64,000 nt of DNA from Rubripirellula lacrimiformis (GTDB lineage Bacteria > Planctomycetota > Planctomycetia > Pirellulales > Pirellulaceae). The position numbers and the translations under genes were made by a program. The notes beneath the pieces are model-generated. The model did not search any database and had not been told where the DNA came from. It worked only from the letters and a program-made list of their open reading frames with translations. Positions 9,731 through 18,387 of this stretch are shown here, in pieces. Within the stretch, counting starts at the first letter, position 1. Each line of letters begins with the position of its first letter. The stretch spans positions 3,410,001 through 3,474,000 of the forward strand of contig NZ_CP036525.1 in the NCBI RefSeq assembly GCF_007741535.1, read 5' to 3'.

Positions 9731-11232
9731 ATGCTCCGCCGGAATTTCCCGATGTCGGCAGAATCGTCCAAATGAGCAGCAATGCCCCCTAGTTTGCGTC
9801 CGTCCCCTGAATTTGTTGCAACCAATGGTGCAACCTTTCGCGGGCGGTCGAAATCTGGAAGTGATTCGACGGCAGCTGCCGTGTCCAGCAATCGCGGATC
9901 GGTGTACGTCGTCATCGTCAAGCTGATATTGCTGTGTCGCATCGCCGCCTGAGCAACTCGAGGGGTCACGCCGGCCCGGGACAAGTGAGTCCCGAACGAG
10001 TGTCGCAGTGCATGGACGTGAACGACTCGGCCTTCGTCGTCGATCTTGGGGATTCCAGCAGCTTCCAGGTCCTTGTCCAAAATGTCAGTCAAACTCGATG
10101 AAACATGGAACACCCGATCGGAAGGCGATTTGTCCGCAGTCCATTTCCGCAGTTCGCCAGCCAAGTCAGACCGGATCGGCAGCGTCGAACCCTGTCGATT
10201 CTTTTCGTTGCCGGCTTTTAGTTTGACGAACGAAACGTCGCCAAAGGACAAATCGCCGACCGTCATCGATCTCAATTCCCCTTTTCGCAATCCGGTCAGG
10301 ATCGCGGTTTTGTAGATCAACGCTCGCTCCGCCCCCAGACGCTCCAGTTTGGCCCTGCGTTCATCGGTCAGCACGATCACCCGTTGGCCCTTCTTGGGCC
10401 CGCGTCGAACGGTTTCGGCAGCAATGACGGGACGTTCCCGTGCCGATTGCAGCAGCCGCGACATTTCATCTTCGGTCAGTGCCCGAGCAACGCGGCGGCG
10501 GTCCTGGTTGGTGTCCCGCTTGCCGATGCCACCGAATGGGTTGACCAGCATCCGTTTTTCGCCCTGCATGTTCGAGCGGTGACCGTTGACCCGTTTGCCG
10601 ATCAACCAGTTTCCAAACGCAACCCACGCGTCGATATAGCCGTTGTAGACCGATGCCGAAATCAATTTCGGCGGCTCTGGATGCTCGCCTTCGGTTGCCG
10701 CCTTGGGTGTTTCAGTCAGCACCGACAACCACTTTTCCAGCCGATCGGCGTTCAGATCCGACAACCAACGAAAATTGCATTCGTTGGCCGAACGATTCAG
10801 TCGCGTTTCGTAATTCTTGACGTGATGGGCGTTGCGTCCCCGATCGCGCTGATAGCCGATGTATGCGGCGATGTGGTCGGCAACCGGCGTCCTTTGGTGG
10901 TCGGCCACCTTGTCCTGATCCGGCGATAGAATCTTGGCTTTGACCAGTTCGGACCGGTCGGTCAATTCCTTCAGTATGGCTGCGGCGGCCTGTCTGTCGC
11001 GGCAACCCGTCGCGACTTCGCGAATCACACCTACGCCGTCGCGATACTTCGCTGTCCAGGTGGCTGCTTCGGTCTTGATCCGTGTGGAGCCGTCTCTGCC
11101 GGTCGTCAATTCGGCCGTGCGTTTCTTGCCGCTTCGAGTCTTCCATTGTGCGATCTGTTTGCCTTTGCGGGTGACGATTTTCGCATTAGCAGGCATCGGA
11201 CGCGTTGTCTGTTTTTTTAAGAGAGCTGCCAT
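9715..11232 (-). CDS. Tyrosine recombinase (island integrase)
   Basis: A 505-residue phage-type integrase. An N-terminal arm-binding region is followed by a SAM-like core-binding segment (about 113-200) and a C-terminal catalytic domain. The catalytic residues are visible: Arg in TGLRKGELRS, His-x-x-Arg in HALRHSFGTHLSRAG, a further His in AMRHSN, and the nucleophilic Tyr in TYTDPRLL. It ends 19 bases from the 3' end of tRNA-Leu, the classic position for an integrase that inserts its element at a tRNA gene. It probably excises and integrates the accessory DNA to its right, with the small HTH protein at 14204-14425 as a candidate excisionase. Confidence 0.95.
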   Translation of the reverse strand: MAALLKKQTTRPMPANAKIVTRKGKQIAQWKTRSGKKRTAELTTGRDGSTRIKTEAATWTAKYRDGVGVIREVATGCRDRQAAAAILKELTDRSELVKAKILSPDQDKVADHQRTPVADHIAAYIGYQRDRGRNAHHVKNYETRLNRSANECNFRWLSDLNADRLEKWLSVLTETPKAATEGEHPEPPKLISASVYNGYIDAWVAFGNWLIGKRVNGHRSNMQGEKRMLVNPFGGIGKRDTNQDRRRVARALTEDEMSRLLQSARERPVIAAETVRRGPKKGQRVIVLTDERRAKLERLGAERALIYKTAILTGLRKGELRSMTVGDLSFGDVSFVKLKAGNEKNRQGSTLPIRSDLAGELRKWTADKSPSDRVFHVSSSLTDILDKDLEAAGIPKIDDEGRVVHVHALRHSFGTHLSRAGVTPRVAQAAMRHSNISLTMTTYTDPRLLDTAAAVESLPDFDRPRKVAPLVATNSGDGRKLGGIAAHLDDSADIGKFRRSIKKTP

Positions 11233-11606
11233 CTTTGTCCCTCATGTGTGCAGTAAGTCTAGCTGTCGTGATCAAAAGCAAGATCGCCTGGTGCGATCAG
11301 AATTTGTTGTGCCTGGATGCTGTGAATCTGTTGGTTCATTGGCTTGTTCAGGGGATTGCCACCTAACGCCTATTAAACCACGGAAAAGTAGCGTTTTGTA
11401 TGCGTTTCATGGCAGTTCCGGTCGGCAAAGTGCCGTTTAGGGGGACTGCGATTCTCGTTTTGCCCATTTCGCTCAGCGGAAAGGAATCCCCCCCCCCTCA
11501 AGTCCGCTCAATCAGCTCCGGTGCTGCCGCGTAGACATTCAATTGGTTGAATCGCTGCCTCATATGATTCATTTCGCTCGGCAATTTCTCACGCCGATGG
11601 GGAGGG
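11233..11606. other. Intergenic region upstream of the integrase
   Basis: No protein gene is supported. The integrase promoter should lie at the left end, reading leftwards. The right end leads into the two structured repeats. A run of nine C follows aggaatc near 11489. Confidence 0.5.
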
Positions 11607-11688
11607 TTGGGGTGGGCTAATCCCGTCCCTCTTTAGATTTGGACAATCCGTAAGAGAGACAGAACATACCCACCCCAAGTCACCCCAA
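11607..11688. repeat. Structured 82-bp direct repeat, copy 1
   Basis: Outer arms ttggggtggg and cccaccccaa form a 10-bp inverted repeat. Inside it are nested inverted arms ctctt/aagag and an apical gatt-tggac-aatc hairpin. A second accccaa iteration follows the right arm. Copy 2 lies 128 bp to the right in the same orientation. The few differences between copies fall mostly in the unpaired parts. Possible roles are a replication origin or recombination site for the island, or a structured RNA. Confidence 0.75.
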
Positions 11689-11734
11689 AACGCCGCGTTT
11701 CGGAACGTGACATCGTCACGCCCAAAAGGCAGGC

Positions 11735-11815
11735 TTGGGGTGGGCTAATCCCGCCCCTCTTCGATTTGGTCAATCCGCAAGAGAGACAGAACACACCCAC
11801 CCCAAGTTACCCCAA
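11735..11815. repeat. Structured 81-bp direct repeat, copy 2
   Basis: This has the same layout as the copy at 11607: outer 10-bp inverted arms, nested ctctt/aagag arms, a gatt-tggtc-aatc hairpin and a trailing accccaa iteration. It ends five bases before the primase stop codon. All three stems are conserved between the copies while loop bases differ. Confidence 0.75.
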
Positions 11816-11819
11816 GACG

Positions 11820-14207
11820 TTACTCGTCAGAGCGTGCCATCGAGATGCCGCGATAGGCGACTTTATCTCGATAGGGCCCGGATCGAGGAGACAGCTTTTC
11901 GAATCGATCGGTAAGTTCTCTTCCAAATGCTGTCTTCGATAACTCACCACCCCAACGCTTGTAGGCGTCGAAAATTTCCGCACTGGAAACCGTGGCAGTC
12001 TCGTCAATCCGGCAGCGTTCTTTTAGGAAGCTACCCAATGGATCTTGACCGCCCCGATAACTGGAACCGATTTTGACGACACATTCTGGCTCAACAAATC
12101 CATGCCGCACGTAGTCTCGATAGCCAGCCATCAGCCAATTGAAAATTCCTGGGCCCTCCTCGTTGACGATCACGCGGTGGTAATCAGGGACCAAATTGAC
12201 ATGCTCACGAAGATCAACCTCGAACGGAATGACCTTGATGCGACGCCAGATGGCTTCGTCGGTTCCCGTCACCTGCGGTAGGTGATTCGTCGATAGCCAG
12301 AAGGTGTGGGTTCGAGGAAACGTCCAGAAGTCTTCGTGCATTCGCCGAGCAGTAATGACGGAATCGCCGGTTAGTTCCTTCACCCTCGATTCACGCATCC
12401 GGCTGCCACGCTCCGGTTCCGATATGGCCACAATCCGCTTCTGATACAGACTTGCCTTCTCGGTCGGATGTCCAGGCTTATCGCCCAGCAGCAGCGATTC
12501 GTTGGCGACAAAGCCGTAGTCCCCAGCAATTTTCAGTACGGCATTCCAAACGAACGACTTGCCGTTGCATCCTCGTCCGTACGCAATGGGCAAAATGTGT
12601 TCGCCGGGATTCCCCGCAAGCGAATAGCCAAGTATTTGCTGAACGTAACGAATCAAGCCTTCATCCTCTCGGAAGATCAGCATCATCGCCTCCCGCCAAC
12701 GCGGACATTCGGCGTCCTCAACGAATTCGACGTCGGCTACTTGCGTCAACAAATCTTGCTGCTGATGCGGCCGAAGCTTTGCCGTCCTCAAGTCGTAGGT
12801 CCCATTGAGAAGATTCAAGACCATTGGATCCTGGTTCAGATGATCATGCGAAATTTGCACCCGATCATCCGCTTTCGCAAGCTCTAAAATGGCCTTGATG
12901 CCATTGGCTCGATTGGACGACTTGCAGAACTGCCGAACCGTTGAGCATTGCTCTCGACTCACGGTCAGGTCACTGGCAATCGCAGTGAAGCTCTTCCAAA
13001 GATTACGCACAAATCGTCGACAGGCACCCAGTGTCAAAGTGTCGCCAACATCCACAACAAACCTCTTGCCATCCCAGACAAGATATTTGTGCCAGCCTCG
13101 AACGTATCGAAACTCACTTCCGCAGGCGTCAACGAACTTCGTAGCCAGGTAATTCTCATTCCGATTGGTTGAATCACGCAGCCAAGAATCCCCGGTCGAA
13201 CGAATGGAACCAAACGGCGGTCCCACAGGCTCAACAGAAGTGGCCTGATCGCCTTTTCCGTCGATCGCCGTGCGCTGTGCCTTGGGCGCAGGCTTGTTAG
13301 CCAAAGCCTCGTCAATCAGACGTTGCACAACGTTTGCACCATCGCGTTCAATGACGTCACGAACGTCCTTGCCCTTTTTGCCCACAATCGGTCCGGGCAA
13401 TTGTACCTTGGTCGTCGATGCTGAAACACCATTGAGCTGTTCGATAGCACCCAAGGCACCTTTTTGACCAGCTGCATCAAGGTCTGGAACCAGGATGACT
13501 GTCACGCCAGCGAACAACCTCACGTACTTCTCGTTCAGCGTCGACGTGGGCAATCCGCACGCGTTGTAGCCGAGGCCAGATACCGCGGCAGCGTCCTTCA
13601 CACCTTCAACGATTACCCAAACCTCACCAGGGCAAGGCAGCTTCCCGGGAAAAAACAATCCCGAGTTGCCGGCACCTTGCTTGAACTTTCCTTTATCGCC
13701 AGGATCGGCAATGAGGTCGAAGTGAGAATGGATTTCGCCAAGCTCGTTGCAAACGGGGATCCTCGCCACATCACGCCCGCCTCGTTTGGCCGAAGTGGCG
13801 CCGAAGCGACGCAGCACGTCACCATCAATTCCCTTCGCCCTAGCGACTCGGTCAACGATGTCATTCGTGGCTTCTGAACGATCCGATGCCAGTGGATGGG
13901 CCGAACCGTCCAGGAACTCAGCAATACGCCTTGCTGCGTCGCCTTGGCTTGTGCCGGCGAACGCGGCGACTGTTGCAACCACATCGCCAGTGGGCTGATC
14001 CCCCGTGCAGGTTCGGCAAGCGATTCGTCCATGGTCATTCGCATTTCCTTCTGCGGGCCATATGACCGTGTCTCCTCCGCAAACCGGACACGGATGATCT
14101 TCAGCCCCCTTTTGGATCACAGTCGACGGGAGTGGAGTTAACGCGGCGATGACCTCGCCACAACGACCAACCGATTCCCGGTTGGCTCTTTCAATCAAAG
14201 AACTCAT
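11820..14207 (-). CDS. P4-type phage/plasmid primase-helicase
   Basis: About 795 residues. The N-terminus has a CHC2-like zinc finger (CPVCGG and CRTC, about residues 38-62). A TOPRIM-like primase core follows (VIVEGVKDAAAVSGLG, then VILVPDLDAAG, about 200-260). The C-terminal half is a D5/P4-type superfamily 3 helicase with Walker A GRGCNGKS near residue 548 and the motif FWLSTNHLPQVTGTDEAIWRR. It would prime and unwind DNA at the element's own origin. The start at 14207 has a strong Shine-Dalgarno (aaaggagg) and overlaps the upstream stop by 4 bases (ATGA). An in-frame ATG at 14252 lacks such a site. It shares an operon with the two small HTH-type genes upstream. It implies the island is, or was, a replicating satellite or integrative element. 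Confidence 0.93.
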   Translation of the reverse strand: MSSLIERANRESVGRCGEVIAALTPLPSTVIQKGAEDHPCPVCGGDTVIWPAEGNANDHGRIACRTCTGDQPTGDVVATVAAFAGTSQGDAARRIAEFLDGSAHPLASDRSEATNDIVDRVARAKGIDGDVLRRFGATSAKRGGRDVARIPVCNELGEIHSHFDLIADPGDKGKFKQGAGNSGLFFPGKLPCPGEVWVIVEGVKDAAAVSGLGYNACGLPTSTLNEKYVRLFAGVTVILVPDLDAAGQKGALGAIEQLNGVSASTTKVQLPGPIVGKKGKDVRDVIERDGANVVQRLIDEALANKPAPKAQRTAIDGKGDQATSVEPVGPPFGSIRSTGDSWLRDSTNRNENYLATKFVDACGSEFRYVRGWHKYLVWDGKRFVVDVGDTLTLGACRRFVRNLWKSFTAIASDLTVSREQCSTVRQFCKSSNRANGIKAILELAKADDRVQISHDHLNQDPMVLNLLNGTYDLRTAKLRPHQQQDLLTQVADVEFVEDAECPRWREAMMLIFREDEGLIRYVQQILGYSLAGNPGEHILPIAYGRGCNGKSFVWNAVLKIAGDYGFVANESLLLGDKPGHPTEKASLYQKRIVAISEPERGSRMRESRVKELTGDSVITARRMHEDFWTFPRTHTFWLSTNHLPQVTGTDEAIWRRIKVIPFEVDLREHVNLVPDYHRVIVNEEGPGIFNWLMAGYRDYVRHGFVEPECVVKIGSSYRGGQDPLGSFLKERCRIDETATVSSAEIFDAYKRWGGELSKTAFGRELTDRFEKLSPRSGPYRDKVAYRGISMARSDE

Positions 14208-14425
14208 CGGCGGCCTCCTTTCCTGATCTTTGGGCATCCATCCGAAATCCACGCCCTAACGGCACTGGGTTCCCAGCGGACGAGCCGTCCGATCCTGAAG
14301 GGACGTGGCATTCGCCCCGAGTCAGCAAGACGCCGGACGTGAGCCGGCGAGCATTGGAGCAAGGTAGCGACATCGTCAACGGACATGGCCACATCAGAAG
14401 GCGGCTGTTTAGGAAGTTGCGTCAT
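14204..14425 (-). CDS. Small HTH protein, excisionase-like
   Basis: A 73-residue protein with a MerR/excisionase-type winged helix (HTH_17): SVDDVATLLQCSPAHVRRLADSGRMPRPFRIGRLVRWEPSAVRAWI. Such proteins bend DNA at attachment sites or regulate element genes. The ATG at 14425 has a clear Shine-Dalgarno (ggaaaggaga), so I reject the longer frame from 14536. It overlaps the preceding gene by 17 bases and the primase by 4, so the three are co-translated. Whether it is the excisionase partner of the integrase or a replication regulator cannot be told from sequence. Confidence 0.85.
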   Translation of the reverse strand: MTQLPKQPPSDVAMSVDDVATLLQCSPAHVRRLADSGRMPRPFRIGRLVRWEPSAVRAWISDGCPKIRKGGRR

Positions 14426-14687
14426 TGCACTTCTCCTTTCCAGCCAGGATCCATTCAAGGACCTTCGGTTCGATAAAATCGGTGTCCGATTCGGGGAATC
14501 CTTCTTCAGCCAGCTCGAGCCAAGTCTGGCAGGCACTCAAATCGTCAACTGAATACAGGTTGAAACCGGACATTCGGAAGCAGGGGATCGGTCCGTCCGG
14601 CGCCGTCAGCACTACCAGCTGATACTCGCTAATTTCGAGAATTTCCGCAGCCTCAATTTGACCGACTAACTTCGTAACTTTCGACAT
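14409..14687 (-). CDS. Small protein of the island replication operon, possible HTH fold
   Basis: A 92-residue acidic protein. Its first half (VGQIEAAEILEISEYQL, then GFNLYSVDDL) is laid out like an HTH_17/excisionase winged helix, but more divergent than the gene that follows. The second half (FPESDTDFIEPKVLEWILAG) is not recognised. A good Shine-Dalgarno (tggag) precedes the ATG. It is the first gene of the three-gene replication operon, so it is likely a regulator or accessory DNA-binding protein. Confidence 0.75.
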   Translation of the reverse strand: MSKVTKLVGQIEAAEILEISEYQLVVLTAPDGPIPCFRMSGFNLYSVDDLSACQTWLELAEEGFPESDTDFIEPKVLEWILAGKEKCNDATS

Positions 14688-15068
14688 GGGGACTCCAAAG
14701 GTTTGATGGGCCCGCGAAATGCAGGCCTCTACCTATGTCCCAGCGTTCGGGCAAATTCCGTCCGAACACGCTATTGCCATCCGTTGCCACGGCCAGGAAC
14801 CTGCGGTTCTACCGACGCAAATGGCAAGCAAGAAAAAATTTTTCCGATTTGCTGTTCGCCCGAATAGTTTCCCGAATGGTCGAACGGTTTGGGGAGTATC
14901 CATCGTCGCTGGAAAAGATTTGTCCAGATACCTGAACATGGTGGAGTCTGTGAACCTGTGCATGCCTCGAAATCCCCAAGGCGAGAATCGGGAGATCGCC
15001 TCGGTTCACGGTGCAGAGGCGGTTGTGGCTAAGTGCGAGGACGGTCTGCGGATCCGACAGGGGGGCAA
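14688..15068. other. Region upstream of the replication operon
   Basis: No gene is supported. The part next to 14687 should hold the operon promoter. A short inverted motif gttcgg/ccgaac flanks 14743-14764, with related gttcg and cgaac words near 14840-14890, which might be operators. The segment around 14891 also has a weak inverted match to bases near 15390-15415. Confidence 0.4.
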
Positions 15069-15280
15069 CTGTCACGGGGCGCTCGAAAAGAAACCACCTG
15101 TGGGCGCCAAAAACGCCCCCACGCAAATGGATAACGCAAGCCAATTCGTTTTTTGGATTTACAGCCCGTTGCCCCGTCCTCGGGGCTTTAAATCCGAAGA
15201 ACGAATTTGCGGACACACCTCAAATTGGTGGGGGCACGAAAAGCGCCCATTGCTGGTCCCATCGAGGCGCCCCGTGACAG
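15069..15280. repeat. 212-bp imperfect palindrome
   Basis: The ends ctgtcacggggcgctcga (15069-15086) and tcgaggcgccccgtgacag (15262-15280) are inverted copies with one base missing. Inside are gggcgc and gcccccac with their inverted partners, then aattcgtt..ggattta with taaatcc..gaacgaatt. The centre is a perfect gccccg-tcct-cggggc hairpin at 15171-15186. Both strands translate to the same NSFFGF...NPKNE string, which comes from the symmetry and not from a gene. It may be a nonautonomous mobile element or a long RNA hairpin. Confidence 0.75.
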
Positions 15281-15479
15281 GCAACGCTGACAGGAACGTC
15301 GGTGGGGAGCCTGAAGAGCGCGTAGGATCGTAAACACAGACGAACAACGCGGGTGCTGAATTTTCCGTAGATTCAGTCGAATAAAGGCTCCAGCGAAGAT
15401 GATCCCCAAACTATTTGATCGGAACCGCGCCCCGTCACGGAAACGAAGCGGATTCCTCAGGCTACCCGGTGTGCGCGAG

Positions 15480-15718
15480 ACAGCTCGTCTTCACCGTCAC
15501 TCGCCGACCGATGTGGCGGGCAAATGGCTGAAACGTGTTCTAAACGGCTTGTTGAATGTTCACGCCATGTCGGGCAACCTGGCTCATTTGCAAGTGTTCC
15601 GCCAAGAGGTCGGCAAGCTTTGATTCACCGAGCTACGTGGAAGATTGCAACGCTACCGCTGTACGTGGGCAGGGATGCGTAACTTGATTGACAAGTGCCT
15701 AAAAACTTCCGGTGATGC
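15480..15718 (+). pseudogene. Fossil group II intron reverse transcriptase, C-terminal part
   Basis: The frame reads GKWLKRVLNGLLNVHAMSGN, LQVFRQEVGKL, then a TGA where the family has Trp, then FTELRGRLQRYRCTWARMRN and LIDKCLKTS. This is the pattern of the C-terminal end of group II intron reverse transcriptase/maturases (WL..V..G...Y..PGN...L..FR..V..LW...LRRR.QR.R.TW.RM). The N-terminal RT motifs are absent, one stop is in frame, and the final codons (HRYPMSGF...) are now at 43581-43644, moved by the IS66-linked inversion. A one-base insertion before the junction also shifts the frame. It is a non-functional remnant. Confidence 0.7.
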
Positions 15719-15794
15719 GTAACCGTACACCAAAACCATTGTAGGCGCAGGTTTTAGGCTATTGGGTTTACCTTGCTTCCCAATGGAGAACCCT

Positions 15795-16121
15795 ATGAAT
15801 CGAGCCGAAACCGCGAAGCTTTGGACGGAGCGTCTGCAACGATTTGAGCAAGCTCAGATGACGGTCGCTCAATTCTGTTCCGCCGAAGGTGTTTCGCAGC
15901 CGTCTTTCTACAACTGGAAACGCAAGCTGCGGTCGACGCGGGATCCGAAAGTCCCCGTCGTGGCCAAGTTTGTGCCCGTCTCGTTTCAAGCCACACCGGA
16001 TCGCCCCGCTCCCGCAGCCAATCTCGCGAACGCGACGATTGAACTTCCCGGTGGCATCCGCATTCGTATCGAAGTGCCAACTGATTCTCAGCCGAATCCA
16101 CTGCGCAAGGATCAACCATGA
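15795..16121 (+). CDS. tnpA: IS66 accessory protein TnpA, copy 1
   Basis: A 108-residue protein with a helix-turn-helix N-terminus (RAETAKLWTERLQRFEQAQM, TVAQFCSAEGVSQPSFYNWK) and a C-terminal IELPGGIRIRIEVP segment typical of IS66 OrfA. It is thought to assist the TnpC transposase at the ends. The ATG at 15795 follows a ggagaa ribosome site, so an upstream in-frame start at 15762 is not used. Its stop overlaps tnpB by ATGA. Confidence 0.93.
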   Translation: MNRAETAKLWTERLQRFEQAQMTVAQFCSAEGVSQPSFYNWKRKLRSTRDPKVPVVAKFVPVSFQATPDRPAPAANLANATIELPGGIRIRIEVPTDSQPNPLRKDQP

Positions 16122-16468
16122 TCGGATTGCCTGATGGCATGCCGATCTATCTGTGCACCGAGCCGGTCGACTTTCGAAAAGGCTTTGATGGTCTGACCGG
16201 AATCGTCACCACCTCGTTGGGCAAGAGCGTCACCGACGGTTCGCTGTTTCTGTTTGTCAATCGAAAGCGAGACCGCATCAAAGCCCTCTGGTGGGAGACT
16301 GGTGGATTGACCTTGTGGTACAGGCGACTCGAGCAAGGCACCGTCGAGCTGCCAACGCCTCCCTGTGATCAAACGCACGTCACGATCGATTCGGTCGAAC
16401 TGGCCATGTGGATCGCAGGCGTCTCACTGAAATCGGCCAAGACAAGACGCAAGCGAATGGTGGCGTAG
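16118..16468 (+). CDS. tnpB: IS66 accessory protein TnpB, copy 1
   Basis: A 116-residue IS66 Orf2 protein with the family signature IYLCTEPVDFRKGFDGLTGI, then LFLFVNRKRDRIKALWWETG and GLTLWYRRLEQG. It is required with TnpA and TnpC for transposition in the IS66 members studied, with unknown biochemistry. It starts within the last codons of tnpA (4-base overlap), indicating coupled translation. Confidence 0.95.
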   Translation: MIGLPDGMPIYLCTEPVDFRKGFDGLTGIVTTSLGKSVTDGSLFLFVNRKRDRIKALWWETGGLTLWYRRLEQGTVELPTPPCDQTHVTIDSVELAMWIAGVSLKSAKTRRKRMVA

Positions 16469-16520
16469 GGCCGTCTGGCCGGCCAGTTCCACTTCGCATC
16501 AATCAGTTCCACTTCGCATC

Positions 16521-16556
16521 AACCGGCTTCGTGAGAACATTCTCGCGGGGCCGGTT
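16521..16556 (+). terminator. Terminator-like hairpin between tnpB and tnpC
   Basis: Outer arms aaccggc/gccggtt and inner arms gagaa/ttctc are followed by ttttcttttgg. Just upstream is a 19-bp direct repeat (cagttccacttcgcatcaa at 16484 and 16504). The hairpin sits in the tnpB-tnpC spacer and could attenuate tnpC transcription. The same structure occurs in copy 2. Confidence 0.55.
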
Positions 16557-16620
16557 TTCTTTTGGACTTTCGTGGGGACGCACTTGCGCTTTTGGTGGCG
16601 AACTTTATAATGTCGCCATC

Positions 16621-18387
16621 ATGGATCCCAAACCACTCCCCGCCGACCTCGATGCTGCTCATGCGTTGATTCAAAAACAAGCCGTCGCACTGGAGTTGAA
16701 AGACAAGCTGATTGAGGAACAAGCCCACAGCGTCTTAGAACTTAAGTCCGACCGTGACAAACTCGACGAGAAGAACATCGAGCTGAACCTGACGATCGAG
16801 AAACTTCTCAAGCAACTTTTTGGTCGCAAGAGTGAGCGACGCATCGACTGTGACGGCCAGCTGCATTTCGACTTGGGCGAAGAGCCCACGCCCGAAGTCA
16901 TCAGCGCACTCGAAGAAGCGATCTGCGACGCTCGACAAATTGTTGACGATGCCGAAGAAGACAAGAAGAAGCGACGACGAAATCGCTCCGCAACCGGCGA
17001 CCGCAAGTTCCCCGAACATTTGCCGCGCTATGAACGCATCGTCGATGTGCCCGAAGGAAAACGCGAAGGCTTGACCCTGATCGGCTATGACGAAGTTGAA
17101 ACGCTGGAGTGGGTTCCCGCGGATCTCAAAGTCCGACTAACCAAGTATGCCAAATACGTCCACCCAACCGACAAAGCGCAAGGCATCGTCAGCCCCGAGC
17201 GGCCCACGGGCCTCGTCGAATGGGATCGCTTCGACGCCTCGATCGGTGTCGAGGTGGTGGCCTGGAAGTACTTCTATCACCTGCCGTTCTATCGTCAACA
17301 AGACATGTTCGGGGCCAGCGGCTGGACGCCCAGTCGCAGCACACTGCAGAACATCGAAACGGCCGTCGAGTTCGCCCTGCGTCCGCTCGCCGAGCACTTG
17401 CAGAGCATTCTGAAACAAGATCCCACCGTTGGCTGTGATGACACCGGCGTGCTGTTGATTACGCCCGCCGCGATGCCGGACTTATCGGATCACCCGCGCG
17501 GTAAACGTATCACCGAGGTCCTCGAGAAGGCGATGACCACAGGCAAGCCAAGCATCAAAGCGAACTTCTGGGGCTACTACGCTTCACGGCTTCCGGTTGT
17601 CGCTTTCGACTTCACGGTTAGCCGTCACCGTGATGGTCCGGACGACGTGCTGAGTGACTTTGAAGGTAACCTGATTGGCGACTGTTGGTCGGGATTTCAG
17701 AAGATCCAAATACGAAGCGACTCGCGAATCACTTTCGCAGCGTGCTGGGCACATGCGCGTCGCAAGATCGACGAGTGCCGCAGTGCGTTCCCGATCCAAG
17801 TGGCGAAACTTGAGTCGTTGATTGGAAATCTTTACGACGTGGAGGATCAATGCAAACACCTTACTGCGCCGGAGCAACTTTCGCGACGCCAAAGCCTGTC
17901 ACGTCATGTTCTGGATCAGATCGAAGCCTATCTTTCCAGTGAAGCGATGCAGTCACCGAAGGTGCTTCCCAAGAGCAACCTTGGGATGGCGGCGGCCTAC
18001 GTCCGTCGGCACTGGGAGGCACTCCATCGTTTTACCGAAGATGTATCGATCCCGCTGGACAACAACGACTGCGAGCAGTTGATGAAGCGGGTGGCGACGG
18101 GTCGCAAGAACTGGATGTTCAAAGGCTCGGTGGCCGCGGGCGAACGGGCTGCAAACTTAATGACAATCATCGGGAGCGCGATCCGCAACAACTTGGACGT
18201 GCGAGCGTACTTGGATGATGTCCTGCGGCGTGCGCTATCCGGCGAAACCGACTGGCAATCAATGACGCCCCATGCCTGGAAGGCAGAACATCCCGAATCG
18301 ATCCGGCAATACCGCGACGACGAACGTCGCCAAGCCGCCGACCGCAAGAAAACTCGCCGCGCCCGCCGCCGAACCCGCAAAAAGTAA
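16621..18387 (+). CDS. tnpC: IS66 transposase TnpC, copy 1
   Basis: A 588-residue DDE transposase. It has an N-terminal coiled coil with leucine-rich heptads (about 15-75), a zinc-binding/HTH region, and the catalytic domain with TVGCDDTGVLLI, IGDCWSGFQ and the Glu-containing DNNDCEQLMKRVATGRKNW. The Met at 16621 begins the family N-terminus; the frame is open further back to 16408 but that part overlaps tnpB. It differs from copy 2 by Ser versus Cys in EHLQ(S/C)ILKQD. Confidence 0.95.
   Translation: MDPKPLPADLDAAHALIQKQAVALELKDKLIEEQAHSVLELKSDRDKLDEKNIELNLTIEKLLKQLFGRKSERRIDCDGQLHFDLGEEPTPEVISALEEAICDARQIVDDAEEDKKKRRRNRSATGDRKFPEHLPRYERIVDVPEGKREGLTLIGYDEVETLEWVPADLKVRLTKYAKYVHPTDKAQGIVSPERPTGLVEWDRFDASIGVEVVAWKYFYHLPFYRQQDMFGASGWTPSRSTLQNIETAVEFALRPLAEHLQSILKQDPTVGCDDTGVLLITPAAMPDLSDHPRGKRITEVLEKAMTTGKPSIKANFWGYYASRLPVVAFDFTVSRHRDGPDDVLSDFEGNLIGDCWSGFQKIQIRSDSRITFAACWAHARRKIDECRSAFPIQVAKLESLIGNLYDVEDQCKHLTAPEQLSRRQSLSRHVLDQIEAYLSSEAMQSPKVLPKSNLGMAAAYVRRHWEALHRFTEDVSIPLDNNDCEQLMKRVATGRKNWMFKGSVAAGERAANLMTIIGSAIRNNLDVRAYLDDVLRRALSGETDWQSMTPHAWKAEHPESIRQYRDDERRQAADRKKTRRARRRTRKK

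Noticed and set aside
14719-15333. 204-aa plus-strand frame
   Set aside because: It crosses the large palindrome, and the opposite strand gives the same peptide words, so it reflects symmetry.
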